Shown: positions 5,881-13,710 of the stretch, one piece after another
Position numbering within the stretch: the stretch's first letter is position 1
Layout: the number at the start of each line of letters is the position of its first letter
Assembly: GCA_020632995.1 (NCBI GenBank)
Contig: JACKEN010000053.1
Span: 1 to 14,136, forward strand
Direction of reading: 5' to 3'
From: Deltaproteobacteria bacterium
Lineage (GTDB): Bacteria; Myxococcota; Kuafuiibacteriia; Kuafuiibacteriales; Kuafuiibacteriaceae
DNA: 14,136 nucleotides
The notes under the pieces: generated by a model
Told to the model about the DNA's origin: nothing
Seen by the model: the letters and a program-made list of their open reading frames with translations, nothing else
Databases searched by the model: none
Translations under genes and position numbers: made by a program

Positions 5881-7452
5881 ATGGCCATCCAGAAGATCGA
5901 AAGCCACCTCGCGGGCGAGTGGTGCTCCGGAACCTCCGAGGGCGCGGCCCTCGTCAACCCTGCCACCGAGGAGGTGGTGGCCACCTCCAGCACCGACGGG
6001 CTGGACTTCGCCAAGGGCCTGGCCTTCGCCCGCGAAGAGGGCGGCGCCGCCCTCCGCAAGATGACCTTCGCCGAGCGGGGCGAGCTCCTGCAGCGGATGA
6101 GCGACGCCCTGCAGGCCGAGCGCGAGCCCCTCATCGACTCCGCCATCGTCAACGGCGGTTGCACCCGCGGCGACGCCAAGTTCGACGTGGACGGCGCGAT
6201 CGGCGTGCTCGCCTACTACGCCCGCCTCGGCAAGGAGCTGGGCGACGTGCGGGTGCTCCCGGACGGCGAGGGCATGGCCCTGGCCCGCGGCGCGCGCTTC
6301 TGGGGCCAGCACGTGTGGCTCCCGCGCCGCGGCGTGGCGGTGCTGGTGAACGCCTTCAACTTCCCGTCCTGGGGCTTCGCCGAGAAGGCGGCCTGCTCGA
6401 TCCTGGGCGGCATGCCGGTGGTGACCAAGCCCGCCACGTCCACCGCCCTCACCAGCTACCTGTGCACGAAGGCGATCGTCGAGCAGGCCAAGCTGCCGGC
6501 CGGCGTCTACTCCTTCGTCGGCGGCTCGCCCGGCGACATGCTCGAGCACCTCGGAGTGCAGGACATCCTGTCCTTCACCGGCAGCGCGAGCACCGGCCAG
6601 AAGCTCCGCAGCATGGCGGCGGTGATCAAGAACAGCGTCCCGGTGAACGTCGAGGCCGACAGCCTCAACGCCGCGGTGCTCGGCCCCGACGTGGACATCG
6701 GCAGCGACGCCTGGGACCTCTTCATCAAGGATGTGTCGCGGGAGATGTCGCAGAAGACCGGGCAGAAGTGCACGGCTGTCCGCCGGATCTTCGTGCCCGC
6801 CGACAAGGTCGCGGACGTCATCGACGCGCTCGGCGCGCGGTTGGACGACGTGCAGATCGGCGATCCGTCGCTGAAGGAGGTGCGGATGGGCCCGCTGGCG
6901 TCCGCCGCCCAGCTGCGGGACGTGCGGGCCGGCCTCGGCAAGCTCATGGAGGACGCCGACGTCGCGTACGGCGATCCCGCGGCGCCGATCGAGGGCCCCG
7001 GCATCACCGCGGGCAAGGGCTACTTCTTCCCGAAGCTGATCCTCAAGGCGCGGGATTCCCACGGAGCGAAGTACGTGCACGACCTCGAGGTCTTCGGCCC
7101 CGTGGCCACCGTCTGCGCCTACTCGGGCGAGGCGGAGGACGCGGCGGCGCTGGTGGCGCGCGGGCAGGGCGGGCTGGTGGCGTCGATCTACACCGACGAC
7201 AACCGCTTCGCCGAGGACATGATGATGGGCGTCGCGCCCTTCCACGGGCGGCTCTACTTCGGCTCGAGCAAGATCGTGGACCAGGCGCTGGGCTCCGGCC
7301 TGGTGCTCCCGATGTGCTGCCACGGTGGCCCGGGCCGGGCCGGTGGGGGTGAGGAGCTGGGCGGGATGCGGGGTGTGAACCACTTCATGCAGCGCACCGC
7401 GATCCAGGGCAACCGGGCGATGGTGCAGGCGATCACTGGCACGAAGGAGTAG
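5881..7452 (+). CDS. PaaZ/BoxD-type CoA-semialdehyde dehydrogenase (aldehyde dehydrogenase superfamily)
   Basis: The likely reaction is NAD(P)+-dependent oxidation of an aldehyde, by family relation a ring-cleavage CoA-semialdehyde from phenylacetyl-CoA (PaaZ) or benzoyl-CoA epoxide (BoxD) breakdown. The 523 residues cover a full aldehyde dehydrogenase fold. NAFNFPSWG is at 157-165 (oxyanion Asn N160), VVTKPA at 180-185 (cofactor Lys K183), FTGSASTG at 232-239, the general base E258 in VNVEADS, and GQKCTAVRR at 294-302 with catalytic C297. The near C-terminal HGGPGRAGGGEELGG (481-495) and FMQRTAIQG (502-510) are hallmarks of the PaaZ dehydrogenase domain and are absent from ordinary aldehyde dehydrogenases. 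The MaoC-like hydratase half of E. coli PaaZ is missing, so the length fits BoxD better. ATG 5881 lacks a clear Shine-Dalgarno but starts the conserved region. No other degradation-pathway gene is present; the exact substrate is not known. Confidence 0.92.
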   Translation: MAIQKIESHLAGEWCSGTSEGAALVNPATEEVVATSSTDGLDFAKGLAFAREEGGAALRKMTFAERGELLQRMSDALQAEREPLIDSAIVNGGCTRGDAKFDVDGAIGVLAYYARLGKELGDVRVLPDGEGMALARGARFWGQHVWLPRRGVAVLVNAFNFPSWGFAEKAACSILGGMPVVTKPATSTALTSYLCTKAIVEQAKLPAGVYSFVGGSPGDMLEHLGVQDILSFTGSASTGQKLRSMAAVIKNSVPVNVEADSLNAAVLGPDVDIGSDAWDLFIKDVSREMSQKTGQKCTAVRRIFVPADKVADVIDALGARLDDVQIGDPSLKEVRMGPLASAAQLRDVRAGLGKLMEDADVAYGDPAAPIEGPGITAGKGYFFPKLILKARDSHGAKYVHDLEVFGPVATVCAYSGEAEDAAALVARGQGGLVASIYTDDNRFAEDMMMGVAPFHGRLYFGSSKIVDQALGSGLVLPMCCHGGPGRAGGGEELGGMRGVNHFMQRTAIQGNRAMVQAITGTKE

Positions 7453-7476
7453 GGGAGAGGAGAGGCGACGCGCGCG

Positions 7477-7500
7477 GCCGCCGCCGCGAGGGACGGCGGC
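7477..7500. terminator. GC-rich hairpin between convergent genes, possible bidirectional terminator
   Basis: GCCGCCG at 7477-7483 can pair with CGGCGGC at 7494-7500 across a 10-base loop (or the copy at 7480-7486 across 7 bases). It lies in the 67-bp gap between the convergent aldehyde dehydrogenase and RHS genes, where a shared terminator would be expected. No T-run follows on either strand, so it may only slow polymerase, or be chance in GC-rich DNA. Confidence 0.3.
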
Positions 7501-7519
7501 GACCAGGCGCGGGCCTCCG

Positions 7520-10500
7520 TCAGAGGCTGTCGACGTCGACGTCGTTCGCGATGACCGTGGTCAAGCGCCGGTCCATCTGCGCGCTCGACGGGGGCGGCGG
7601 GGGCGGGGGCGGCACAGCGTTGAACACCGACTGCTGCGCCGCTTGACGCTGCACCATCTCCGCCGCCCGGCGGGTGTTCGCGTCGAACAGCGCCTGCGCG
7701 GCGTTGCCGAAGGTCTGCGGCGCGACCATCTGGTTCATGCTGCCGCCCTGCGCGATGTGCATGTCCTTCGCGACCTCCATCATGTTGGACATCTGGAACG
7801 CGAAGTCCGCCAGCATGTTCATGTCCACCTGGAAGGCGGGCTGCGCCGGCGCGGGCAGCGGCGGGGGCGGCGGCACCGAGGCCGACTGTTGCAGGCTGAC
7901 GGCGGCGGCGGGCTGCGGGCCCGCGTTGTTCGCCGCGTGGGCCTTCTGCTTCATGTAGGCCGCCTTGCGCTCCTTGTAGGTGCCGGGCTTGCCGTGGATC
8001 TGGGCGGCGTTGCCACCGATCTGCATGCCGGGCTTGAAGTTCTTGGACCTCCACTTGTTCGCCGACATCTTCCGAACGGGGCTGTTCTGCTTCTTCTTGC
8101 CCCAACCGAAGAACCCGCCGAGGCCGCTGGGGTCGATCATGTTCGCGGGGTTGTTCGCGACGTACGCGTACCCCGTCGAGCTCTCACCGAGCTTCCCCAT
8201 GCTCCCCTCGCCGAGCGTGACGAACGCCGGGTCGAAGCGGTCCCAGCGGCCCGTCACGGGGTCCAGGTCGCGGTACTTCATGTGCACGAGCCCGGTCGTC
8301 GCGTCGATCTCCTGGCCGGTGAAACCGTAGGCAGACACGTAGCCCTCCCTGGACCGCGACGTCCCGTGCAGCTCGAAGGACTGGCGCCCGCGCACCGCGC
8401 CCGCCTCGTCCGTCGCCGCAACGTAGCTGCCGAGGTGATCCGCGTGGAGGAAGGTCGTGGCGGTCTCCCGAGCGAGCAGCAGCCGGTTCGCGGCCGCGGC
8501 CAGCACGTGCTCGGGGCGCAGCGCCCCGCCGTTCGTCGCGAGCAGCAAGGCGTCACCCGCGTCCACCACGAGGTTGCCGTTCGGGTCGCCGTAGACCTCG
8601 GTGGCCATCGCGGTCCCCTCGCGCAAGGCGACCTGCGGGCCTGAGACGGAGACGAAGGTCGCGCTCACCCCGTCACGGACCTCGAAGCGATCGAAGCCGT
8701 AGAGCACGAGGGTCCCGTCCGCCGTCATCTGCACGACGCGGTCGTCCGCGCCGTAGGCGTGCGCGCCGAAGGCCTCGCCGTCCCGGGTGATGCTGGCGAT
8801 ACGACCGAGCGCGTCGCGCTCGAGCGCCATTCCGTTCCGTGCGATCAGCTGGCCGGCCGCGTCGTAGCGCATCGCGAGGTCGCCCATCGCGGTCACCGCG
8901 AGCGGCTGCTCCGAGTCATAGCTCTGCGCGACGCCATCGAGGGAGAGGATGCGATCGAGCGCGTCGAGCTCGAACGTCTCGGTGCTCGCGTCGGCGTAGG
9001 CGACCTCGGTGGTGCGGTACCAGTCGTCGAGCTTCATCGCGCTCGACAGGTCAACGCTCGCGCCCGCGCTGTCGGCGATCTCGGTCACCAGGCTCGCGCG
9101 GTTCCGGGTCAGCGTGAGGTCGTGGATCGCGCTCGCCGAGCCGTCCACGTGGCGGATGCGGGCGACGCGCATCAGATCGTCGAAGCTGGTCTGCTCCTCG
9201 GCGCCGTTCGCGAACGTGAGGCGATCGAGCAGGTTCCGCGCGTCGTAGCCCACGTCGTCGACGAAGCCGTCGATGCCAATCACCCGGCCCATGCCGTCGA
9301 AGCGGGGCACGATCGTGGTCCCGTCCGGCGAGGTGGTCGACACGACCCGATCCTGGTTGTCGTAGCTCTTCTGCGTCACGAGGTCCGCGAGGTCGCCGAA
9401 GCGGCGCCCGCCGAAGACGCTCCGGCGCCGCACGTCGTAGCCGAAGCGATCCATGCCGGCCTCGACCACGCCGTCCATCAGCGGGATCGGGTAGCGCACG
9501 GCGGCGAGCTGCCCCGGGAGGTTCGTGCACTCGGTCCGCTCGCAGCCGTCGGGCAGCACGTCGTAGTGCCAGCTCACCAGGGTGCCGTCGCGGTCGCTGG
9601 CGTCCCAGCGTTCGGCGATGCGGTTGACCGCGTCGTAGGCGCGCCGCTGCACGACCCCGCGCGCGTCGGTGATCGACACGACGTTCGACGCGTCGTCGTA
9701 TCCGTAGTCGATCGCCCCGAAGTTCGGGTTCTCGACCCGGATCGTGCGGCCGATGAGGTCCGTCACGAGCCGGTGCCGGTGGCCCTCCGCGTTCTCATAG
9801 CCCGAGAAGGTGCCGGTCGAGTCGTAGAAGAGCCGGTCCCCGGACCGCACGAGCTGCCCGCCGACCATCGACGTGCGCTCGATGGAGAGGGTCCGGCCCA
9901 GGCCGTCCATCGTCGTGATCACCGGGGTGTCCGCGTGCTCGCCGTCGCTGTTGTCCTCTGCGTCGTAGGCGAGCGTGACCAGCGGCTGGTGCTCGGTCCG
10001 CGACACGAGGTCCTCCCCGTAGATCGCGCTCCCCGGCGCGGTCGACTCCAGGCCGCGCCCGAGCGCGTCGTACTTGCTGGTGCTCGACAGCACGCCGCTC
10101 GGCACCGTGAAGTCACAGTCACCGGTGGAGGACAAGAAGGGTTGCCAAACCTGGACGACGGCGCCGCGGGCGTTGTAGGCGGCGAAGCCGGACACCTGAT
10201 AGCTGCCCGAGGTGATCCGCGTCCGCGTCTGGTACTCGCGGCCCTTGCCGTCGATGCACTTGAAGGACTCCTCGTCCAGCGGCCCGTTCTGGGTCGAGCG
10301 CGCCCGCACGTGGATCCGCGAGACCGGGTCCGCCAGCTCGTAGGCGTACTGGACCGTGGGCGTCGCCGCCTCGTCGCCGACCCGCAGCTCGGCCTCGAGG
10401 CGCCCGAACGCGTCGTAGCGGAAGCTCTCGCTGTCGCGGTTGGACTCTACGGCGCCGTCCTTCACCAGCATCCACTTGGTGACCTCGACGACCTTCTGGA

Positions 10501-13500
10501 AGTTCCGCTCGTAGCGCGACTCGCGGCGCAGCGCGTGGTCACCGGCGGCGATGTCGGTGGTGATCAAGAACAGCCCGGTGTCGTCGTACGTATAGGTGCG
10601 ACGGTGCGCGGTGGTGTCACCGATCGAGCCATTGGGGTCGATGGTCTCGACGGAGTTGCCGTGCGCGTCGCGACGCGCGCGGACCGCGTCGATGGTCGCC
10701 CCCGCGACGTCGACCTTGTTCGTCACGCGGCTGACGAAGCCCTCGGTCGCCTGGCCGAGCGGCAGCCCCGTGAACGCGTCGCCGTCGTAGTACGTCAGCG
10801 TCTCGGAGTAGTCCGCGATGCCGGGCGCGTCGTAGACCCGCACCCGGGACGGCAAACCGATCAGCCAACGGCTCGAGGGCGTGACGTACTCGGTCTCGGT
10901 GTACAGCTCGTCACCGTCGATCCCGACGACCCCGAGGGCGGCGCTCAGCGTGACGTTGCCGTAGCCATCGTAGCTCATCTCGGTGCGGACCGTCTTCGAC
11001 GCGGCGGCCGAGAGCCCCTCGACGTGCGTGACCTCCATGGCGGTCTCGCAAGTGAAGTAGACGCCCTTCTTGCCTTCGGCGATCAGGGTCGCGGGGGCCG
11101 GCACGCCGGTGAGCTCGCAGTCCCCGTAGGTGTTGGTGGAGACATTGATGGTCCGGCCGTCGGAGAGCACGATCGTGCTGAGGTTCTTGCCCTTGTGGTG
11201 CGGCGCGGCGCGACCGACGTCGAAGACGTACTGGGTCGTCGCCTCCTCCTGGAACTCGTCGGCGGCGACGGTCGTCTCGATGCGCTCGAAGCCTCGGTAC
11301 TGCTTCTCGACGCCGTCGTAGAACCCGTCCCGGTAGGTCATCGTGGTGACCTCGTGCAGCTCGGTGAGCGTGACCCACCGGTCGATGCGGCTCACGAGCT
11401 GCATCGGGATCTGGAGCTCGCGGGTCCACGCCTGGCCGGCGGCGCGCGCCTCGGCGGAGGCCTGCGCTGCCGTGGTATATGCGACCTGCTGCACGCTGCC
11501 GAGGCCGTTGGTGACCGAGGTCATCAGGTTCGGGCGGCGCGGGAACAGCTCGAGGTATTGCACGTGGCCGTCCTCGAGGAACCAGACGACGTCCTCGGAG
11601 CCGTTCGCGTTCATGTCGGCGAAGAGCACGGTCACGCGCGGGCCGCGCTGGGGGAGGTCGCCGGTGATGTCGGCGCTCTGGATCGTCACGAGCGGGTCGA
11701 AGCGCGCGCCGTTCCGGTTGATCGCGTACTGGATCCGGGTGTCCTGCACGATGACGAGGTCGGCGATGCCGTCGCCGTTGAGATCCTCGAAGTCCGCGCG
11801 CGCCACGTCCGTGGGGCTGATCGAGAGCCCCGAGATGGTGCGCCACGCGCCGCTGGTCCACTCGCCCCGCCCGAGGTTGAGGCGATAGCGCACCGAGCCG
11901 TCCGTCCTCAGCTCGACCGGGTCGTTCAGGCCGTCGCCGTTCATGTCCGCGAACTGCACGTTGCTCGTGCCGCCGAAGGCCACGCCGAGGGCGCCGATGC
12001 TGCGCGTCGAGAAGGCGTCCCCGTCGTTGTGGTACAGCGTGGTGACCTGGCCGGTGCTCGTGAGCAGGTCGACGCGCTTGTCGTCGTCGATGTCGATGAA
12101 CTTCACGGTCGAGAAGTCGAGGCCGTTGAGGCCGCCGATGTCCCCGAAGGTCCGGCGGGCCGCCCAGTCGCCGTCTCCGCCGTTCTCGAGCCACGCCCCG
12201 GTGCCCGCCGAGAGCAGGTCGCTTCGCCCGTCGCCGTTGACGTCGAAGACCTGCACGAGGCCGGTGCCGCCGAGCTGGAAGGCGCCGGTTCCCTGCACGG
12301 CGCTCGCCGCGGGGGTGGCGAAGCCATGCGTGAACCCGCCCGCGCCGTCGGGGGTGAGGGTGTTGATCGCGAAGCGATGGCCGGCGGAGTCGCTCGTGTC
12401 GAGCACGTCCGGGAGCGCGTCGCCGTTGATGTCGATCAGGGTCACGAGGCCGTTGGTGATGCCGGCCGCGCCGGGCAGCGCGCCCATGTCGACGAGGTAG
12501 GGGCGGTCGCAGTCGGCGCCCGTGCACTCGACGCCGAGCGCCTGGCTGTACCCGAACGTGTGGACCGCGGGGTAGAGCTGACCGCCGGCCACGCCGCCGA
12601 CCCCGTACTTCTCGACGCGGGCGAGGCGGGTGAAGCCGCCCGAGGACGCGTCGCTCTCGTAGGTCAGCACGTACTCACGGATCGTCTCCGCGCCGTTCAT
12701 CGCGCGGATCCGGGTCACGCGGTCGGCCGTGATCTCCTCGAAGCCGCGGCTCGCGTCCGAGAGCAGGTCCGCGCGCGCCTCGTAGTCGAGCTCGACCGAG
12801 TACACGCCGTCGAGCCACGCGATGCCGGTGAGCAGCGGGACGGTGCCGTTCAGCGACGCGTAGTCGTAGCGAACGGAGTGCCCGTACGGGTCGACGGTCT
12901 CCACGAGCGCGTACTCCGCGGTCCCGCCCTGGGGGCGCGTCTTGCGCGCGGCGGCCACGACGTTCCCGTCCTGGTCCGCGCCGAAGTAGCTCTTGCTCCC
13001 GTCCGGGCCCTCGGCGACCCAGTGGCCTTCGGCGCCCGCGCCCGCCCCGACCCAGCGGAAGCGCACGAACGACCCTTCGAAGCGTGCGCGGTAGATCAAG
13101 TCGCCCGCGTCGGTGCCGACGTGCACGAGCTCGGCGCCGTCGGCGTCGAAGAGATCGTCGGTGTCGTAGTCGGGTGCGCCCCGCGACGTCATGCGCCCGA
13201 TCACCGGGGTCGACATCGACCAGCCGATGCCGAGCGGGCCCGAGCCGGCGGCCGAGGAGTACGACAGCGAGAGCGACGGGGTCGCGCCGGGGAAGCCGGA
13301 CGGGAGGTCGATCGAGATCTCGTGGGACATCGAGCCCATGTTGGGGTCGAACTGGACGTCGTCGCCGATCCCCTCGAGGGAGCCCGGCCCCTGGGGCAGG
13401 CTCACCCGGTCGTCGTCGACGCCGGTCTGGGCGCGGACGGTGGCGGGCAGCGCGGCGCCGGCCATCGCGATGAGCCATGCGCTCGAGAGCATGAGAATTG

Positions 13501-13510
13501 AGGGTCGCAT
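7520..13510 (-). CDS. Exported SpvB/TcdB–RHS repeat protein (fused TcB/TcC-like) with proline- and methionine-rich tail
   Basis: This 1996-residue protein is built like the TcB and TcC parts of insecticidal toxin complexes joined in one chain. Residues 1-27 are a Sec signal peptide (Arg, hydrophobic core, VRA before Q28), so it leaves the cytoplasm. About 35-330 is the SpvB domain (VSLPQGPGSLEGIGDD at 36-51, SLSYSSAAGSGPLGIGWS at 81-98). Six VCBS/FG-GAP calcium-loop repeats follow, at 360-368, 423-431, 473-481, 522-530, 576-584 and 632-640. About 658-770 matches the TcdB middle region (NGLGSVQQVAYTTAA, YRGFERIETT). YD/RHS repeats fill about 840-1690. The RHS core has HADHLGSYVAATDE at 1689-1702, YRDLDPVTGRWDRFDP at 1746-1761 and the self-cleavage-type NPANMIDPSGL at 1787-1797. 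The last 199 residues are non-core: a basic stretch, polyproline runs at 1880-1888 and 1967-1974, and a Met-rich segment at 1897-1928; no known toxin domain is recognised. ATG 13510 was chosen because the signal peptide begins there. No TcA or immunity gene is adjacent. Confidence 0.93.
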   Translation of the reverse strand: MRPSILMLSSAWLIAMAGAALPATVRAQTGVDDDRVSLPQGPGSLEGIGDDVQFDPNMGSMSHEISIDLPSGFPGATPSLSLSYSSAAGSGPLGIGWSMSTPVIGRMTSRGAPDYDTDDLFDADGAELVHVGTDAGDLIYRARFEGSFVRFRWVGAGAGAEGHWVAEGPDGSKSYFGADQDGNVVAAARKTRPQGGTAEYALVETVDPYGHSVRYDYASLNGTVPLLTGIAWLDGVYSVELDYEARADLLSDASRGFEEITADRVTRIRAMNGAETIREYVLTYESDASSGGFTRLARVEKYGVGGVAGGQLYPAVHTFGYSQALGVECTGADCDRPYLVDMGALPGAAGITNGLVTLIDINGDALPDVLDTSDSAGHRFAINTLTPDGAGGFTHGFATPAASAVQGTGAFQLGGTGLVQVFDVNGDGRSDLLSAGTGAWLENGGDGDWAARRTFGDIGGLNGLDFSTVKFIDIDDDKRVDLLTSTGQVTTLYHNDGDAFSTRSIGALGVAFGGTSNVQFADMNGDGLNDPVELRTDGSVRYRLNLGRGEWTSGAWRTISGLSISPTDVARADFEDLNGDGIADLVIVQDTRIQYAINRNGARFDPLVTIQSADITGDLPQRGPRVTVLFADMNANGSEDVVWFLEDGHVQYLELFPRRPNLMTSVTNGLGSVQQVAYTTAAQASAEARAAGQAWTRELQIPMQLVSRIDRWVTLTELHEVTTMTYRDGFYDGVEKQYRGFERIETTVAADEFQEEATTQYVFDVGRAAPHHKGKNLSTIVLSDGRTINVSTNTYGDCELTGVPAPATLIAEGKKGVYFTCETAMEVTHVEGLSAAASKTVRTEMSYDGYGNVTLSAALGVVGIDGDELYTETEYVTPSSRWLIGLPSRVRVYDAPGIADYSETLTYYDGDAFTGLPLGQATEGFVSRVTNKVDVAGATIDAVRARRDAHGNSVETIDPNGSIGDTTAHRRTYTYDDTGLFLITTDIAAGDHALRRESRYERNFQKVVEVTKWMLVKDGAVESNRDSESFRYDAFGRLEAELRVGDEAATPTVQYAYELADPVSRIHVRARSTQNGPLDEESFKCIDGKGREYQTRTRITSGSYQVSGFAAYNARGAVVQVWQPFLSSTGDCDFTVPSGVLSSTSKYDALGRGLESTAPGSAIYGEDLVSRTEHQPLVTLAYDAEDNSDGEHADTPVITTMDGLGRTLSIERTSMVGGQLVRSGDRLFYDSTGTFSGYENAEGHRHRLVTDLIGRTIRVENPNFGAIDYGYDDASNVVSITDARGVVQRRAYDAVNRIAERWDASDRDGTLVSWHYDVLPDGCERTECTNLPGQLAAVRYPIPLMDGVVEAGMDRFGYDVRRRSVFGGRRFGDLADLVTQKSYDNQDRVVSTTSPDGTTIVPRFDGMGRVIGIDGFVDDVGYDARNLLDRLTFANGAEEQTSFDDLMRVARIRHVDGSASAIHDLTLTRNRASLVTEIADSAGASVDLSSAMKLDDWYRTTEVAYADASTETFELDALDRILSLDGVAQSYDSEQPLAVTAMGDLAMRYDAAGQLIARNGMALERDALGRIASITRDGEAFGAHAYGADDRVVQMTADGTLVLYGFDRFEVRDGVSATFVSVSGPQVALREGTAMATEVYGDPNGNLVVDAGDALLLATNGGALRPEHVLAAAANRLLLARETATTFLHADHLGSYVAATDEAGAVRGRQSFELHGTSRSREGYVSAYGFTGQEIDATTGLVHMKYRDLDPVTGRWDRFDPAFVTLGEGSMGKLGESSTGYAYVANNPANMIDPSGLGGFFGWGKKKQNSPVRKMSANKWRSKNFKPGMQIGGNAAQIHGKPGTYKERKAAYMKQKAHAANNAGPQPAAAVSLQQSASVPPPPPLPAPAQPAFQVDMNMLADFAFQMSNMMEVAKDMHIAQGGSMNQMVAPQTFGNAAQALFDANTRRAAEMVQRQAAQQSVFNAVPPPPPPPPSSAQMDRRLTTVIANDVDVDSL

Positions 13511-13548
13511 GTGCCCCCAGCCGCATTCGAGGGGCCCGACCCGCCATG

Positions 13549-13589
13549 AAAAACGAAGACCGCCGGCCCGGGGGCTGGGGTCTCGGGCC
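13549..13589 (-). terminator. Hairpin plus T-run in the RHS gene leader, possible attenuator
   Basis: On the - strand, GGCCCG (13589-13584) can pair with CGGGCC (13570-13565) across a 13-base loop. A run of five T follows at 13553-13549, about 11 bases after the stem and about 40 bases before the RHS ATG. A transcript starting upstream of 13590 would carry it in its leader. The T-run is too far from the stem for a standard intrinsic terminator, so this is a weak call. Confidence 0.22.
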
Positions 13590-13591
13590 CC

Positions 13592-13623
13592 CACCCCGCT
13601 CCGACCTCGGTCGGTGCGGGGTG
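13592..13623. repeat. 32-bp near-perfect palindrome in the divergent RHS / oxygenase intergenic region
   Basis: CACCCCGCTCCGACC at 13592-13606 and GGTCGGTGCGGGGTG at 13609-13623 form 15-base arms with one mismatch and a 2-base centre. On the + strand it is followed by TTTACGG, giving a weak terminator look. Nothing on the + strand ends here, however, and the element sits between two divergent genes. A dimeric regulator's operator or a strong leader hairpin on either transcript are the likely roles. Length and perfection exceed what GC bias easily explains. Confidence 0.55.
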
Positions 13624-13627
13624 TTTA

Positions 13628-13672
13628 CGGTCTCTTGGGAACGTCTTCGGTGGGCTTCCCCCGGTCTCGTGG
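13628..13672 (+). repeat. Imperfect 11-bp direct repeat upstream of the oxygenase gene
   Basis: CGGTCTCTTGG at 13628-13638 and CGGTCTCGTGG at 13662-13672 differ at one base and start 34 bases apart. A shorter relative, GGTCTCGGG, lies at 13579-13587. They sit 39 to 83 bases upstream of the ATG at 13711. They could be half-sites for a regulator, but the motif is short and may be chance. Confidence 0.22.
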
Positions 13673-13701
13673 ACACCCCTCCTGCGGGCAGCCGTGCTAG
13701 T

Positions 13702-13705
13702 GGAG
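13702..13705 (+). promoter_or_regulatory. Ribosome binding site of the gene starting at 13711
   Basis: GGAG lies 5 bases before ATG 13711, a workable Shine-Dalgarno that supports this start. No convincing -35/-10 pair is seen upstream. Confidence 0.5.
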
Positions 13706-13710
13706 ACGCC

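Noticed and set aside
5866..7383. A 505-residue open frame on the - strand under the aldehyde dehydrogenase.
   Set aside because: It is complementary to a gene with all catalytic residues in place, and its own translation is rich in His/Ala/Arg/Gly without motifs.
7589..7612. The G/C-rich run read as a microsatellite or slippage site.
   Set aside because: It is eight proline codons of mixed CCG and CCC, so it is better seen as a coded polyproline run than as a simple DNA repeat.
11640..12460. Repeated sequence blocks in the RHS gene read as a tandem DNA repeat or CRISPR-like array.
   Set aside because: The repetition is at protein level (DxNGDGxxD calcium loops about 50 residues apart) and the DNA is not identical between units.
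10911..12527. A 538-residue frame in the same direction as the RHS gene but in another phase.
   Set aside because: Its Arg-rich translation is the frame-shifted image of the VCBS region; the real frame holds clear calcium-loop repeats.
8759..13501. A 1580-residue open frame on the + strand opposite the RHS gene.
   Set aside because: It mirrors the RHS coding sequence, has low-complexity shadow composition and no domain signature.
13511..13594. A longer start for the RHS protein (28 more residues).
   Set aside because: It would bury the signal peptide and run through the leader hairpin region; ATG 13510 gives a clean N-terminal signal.
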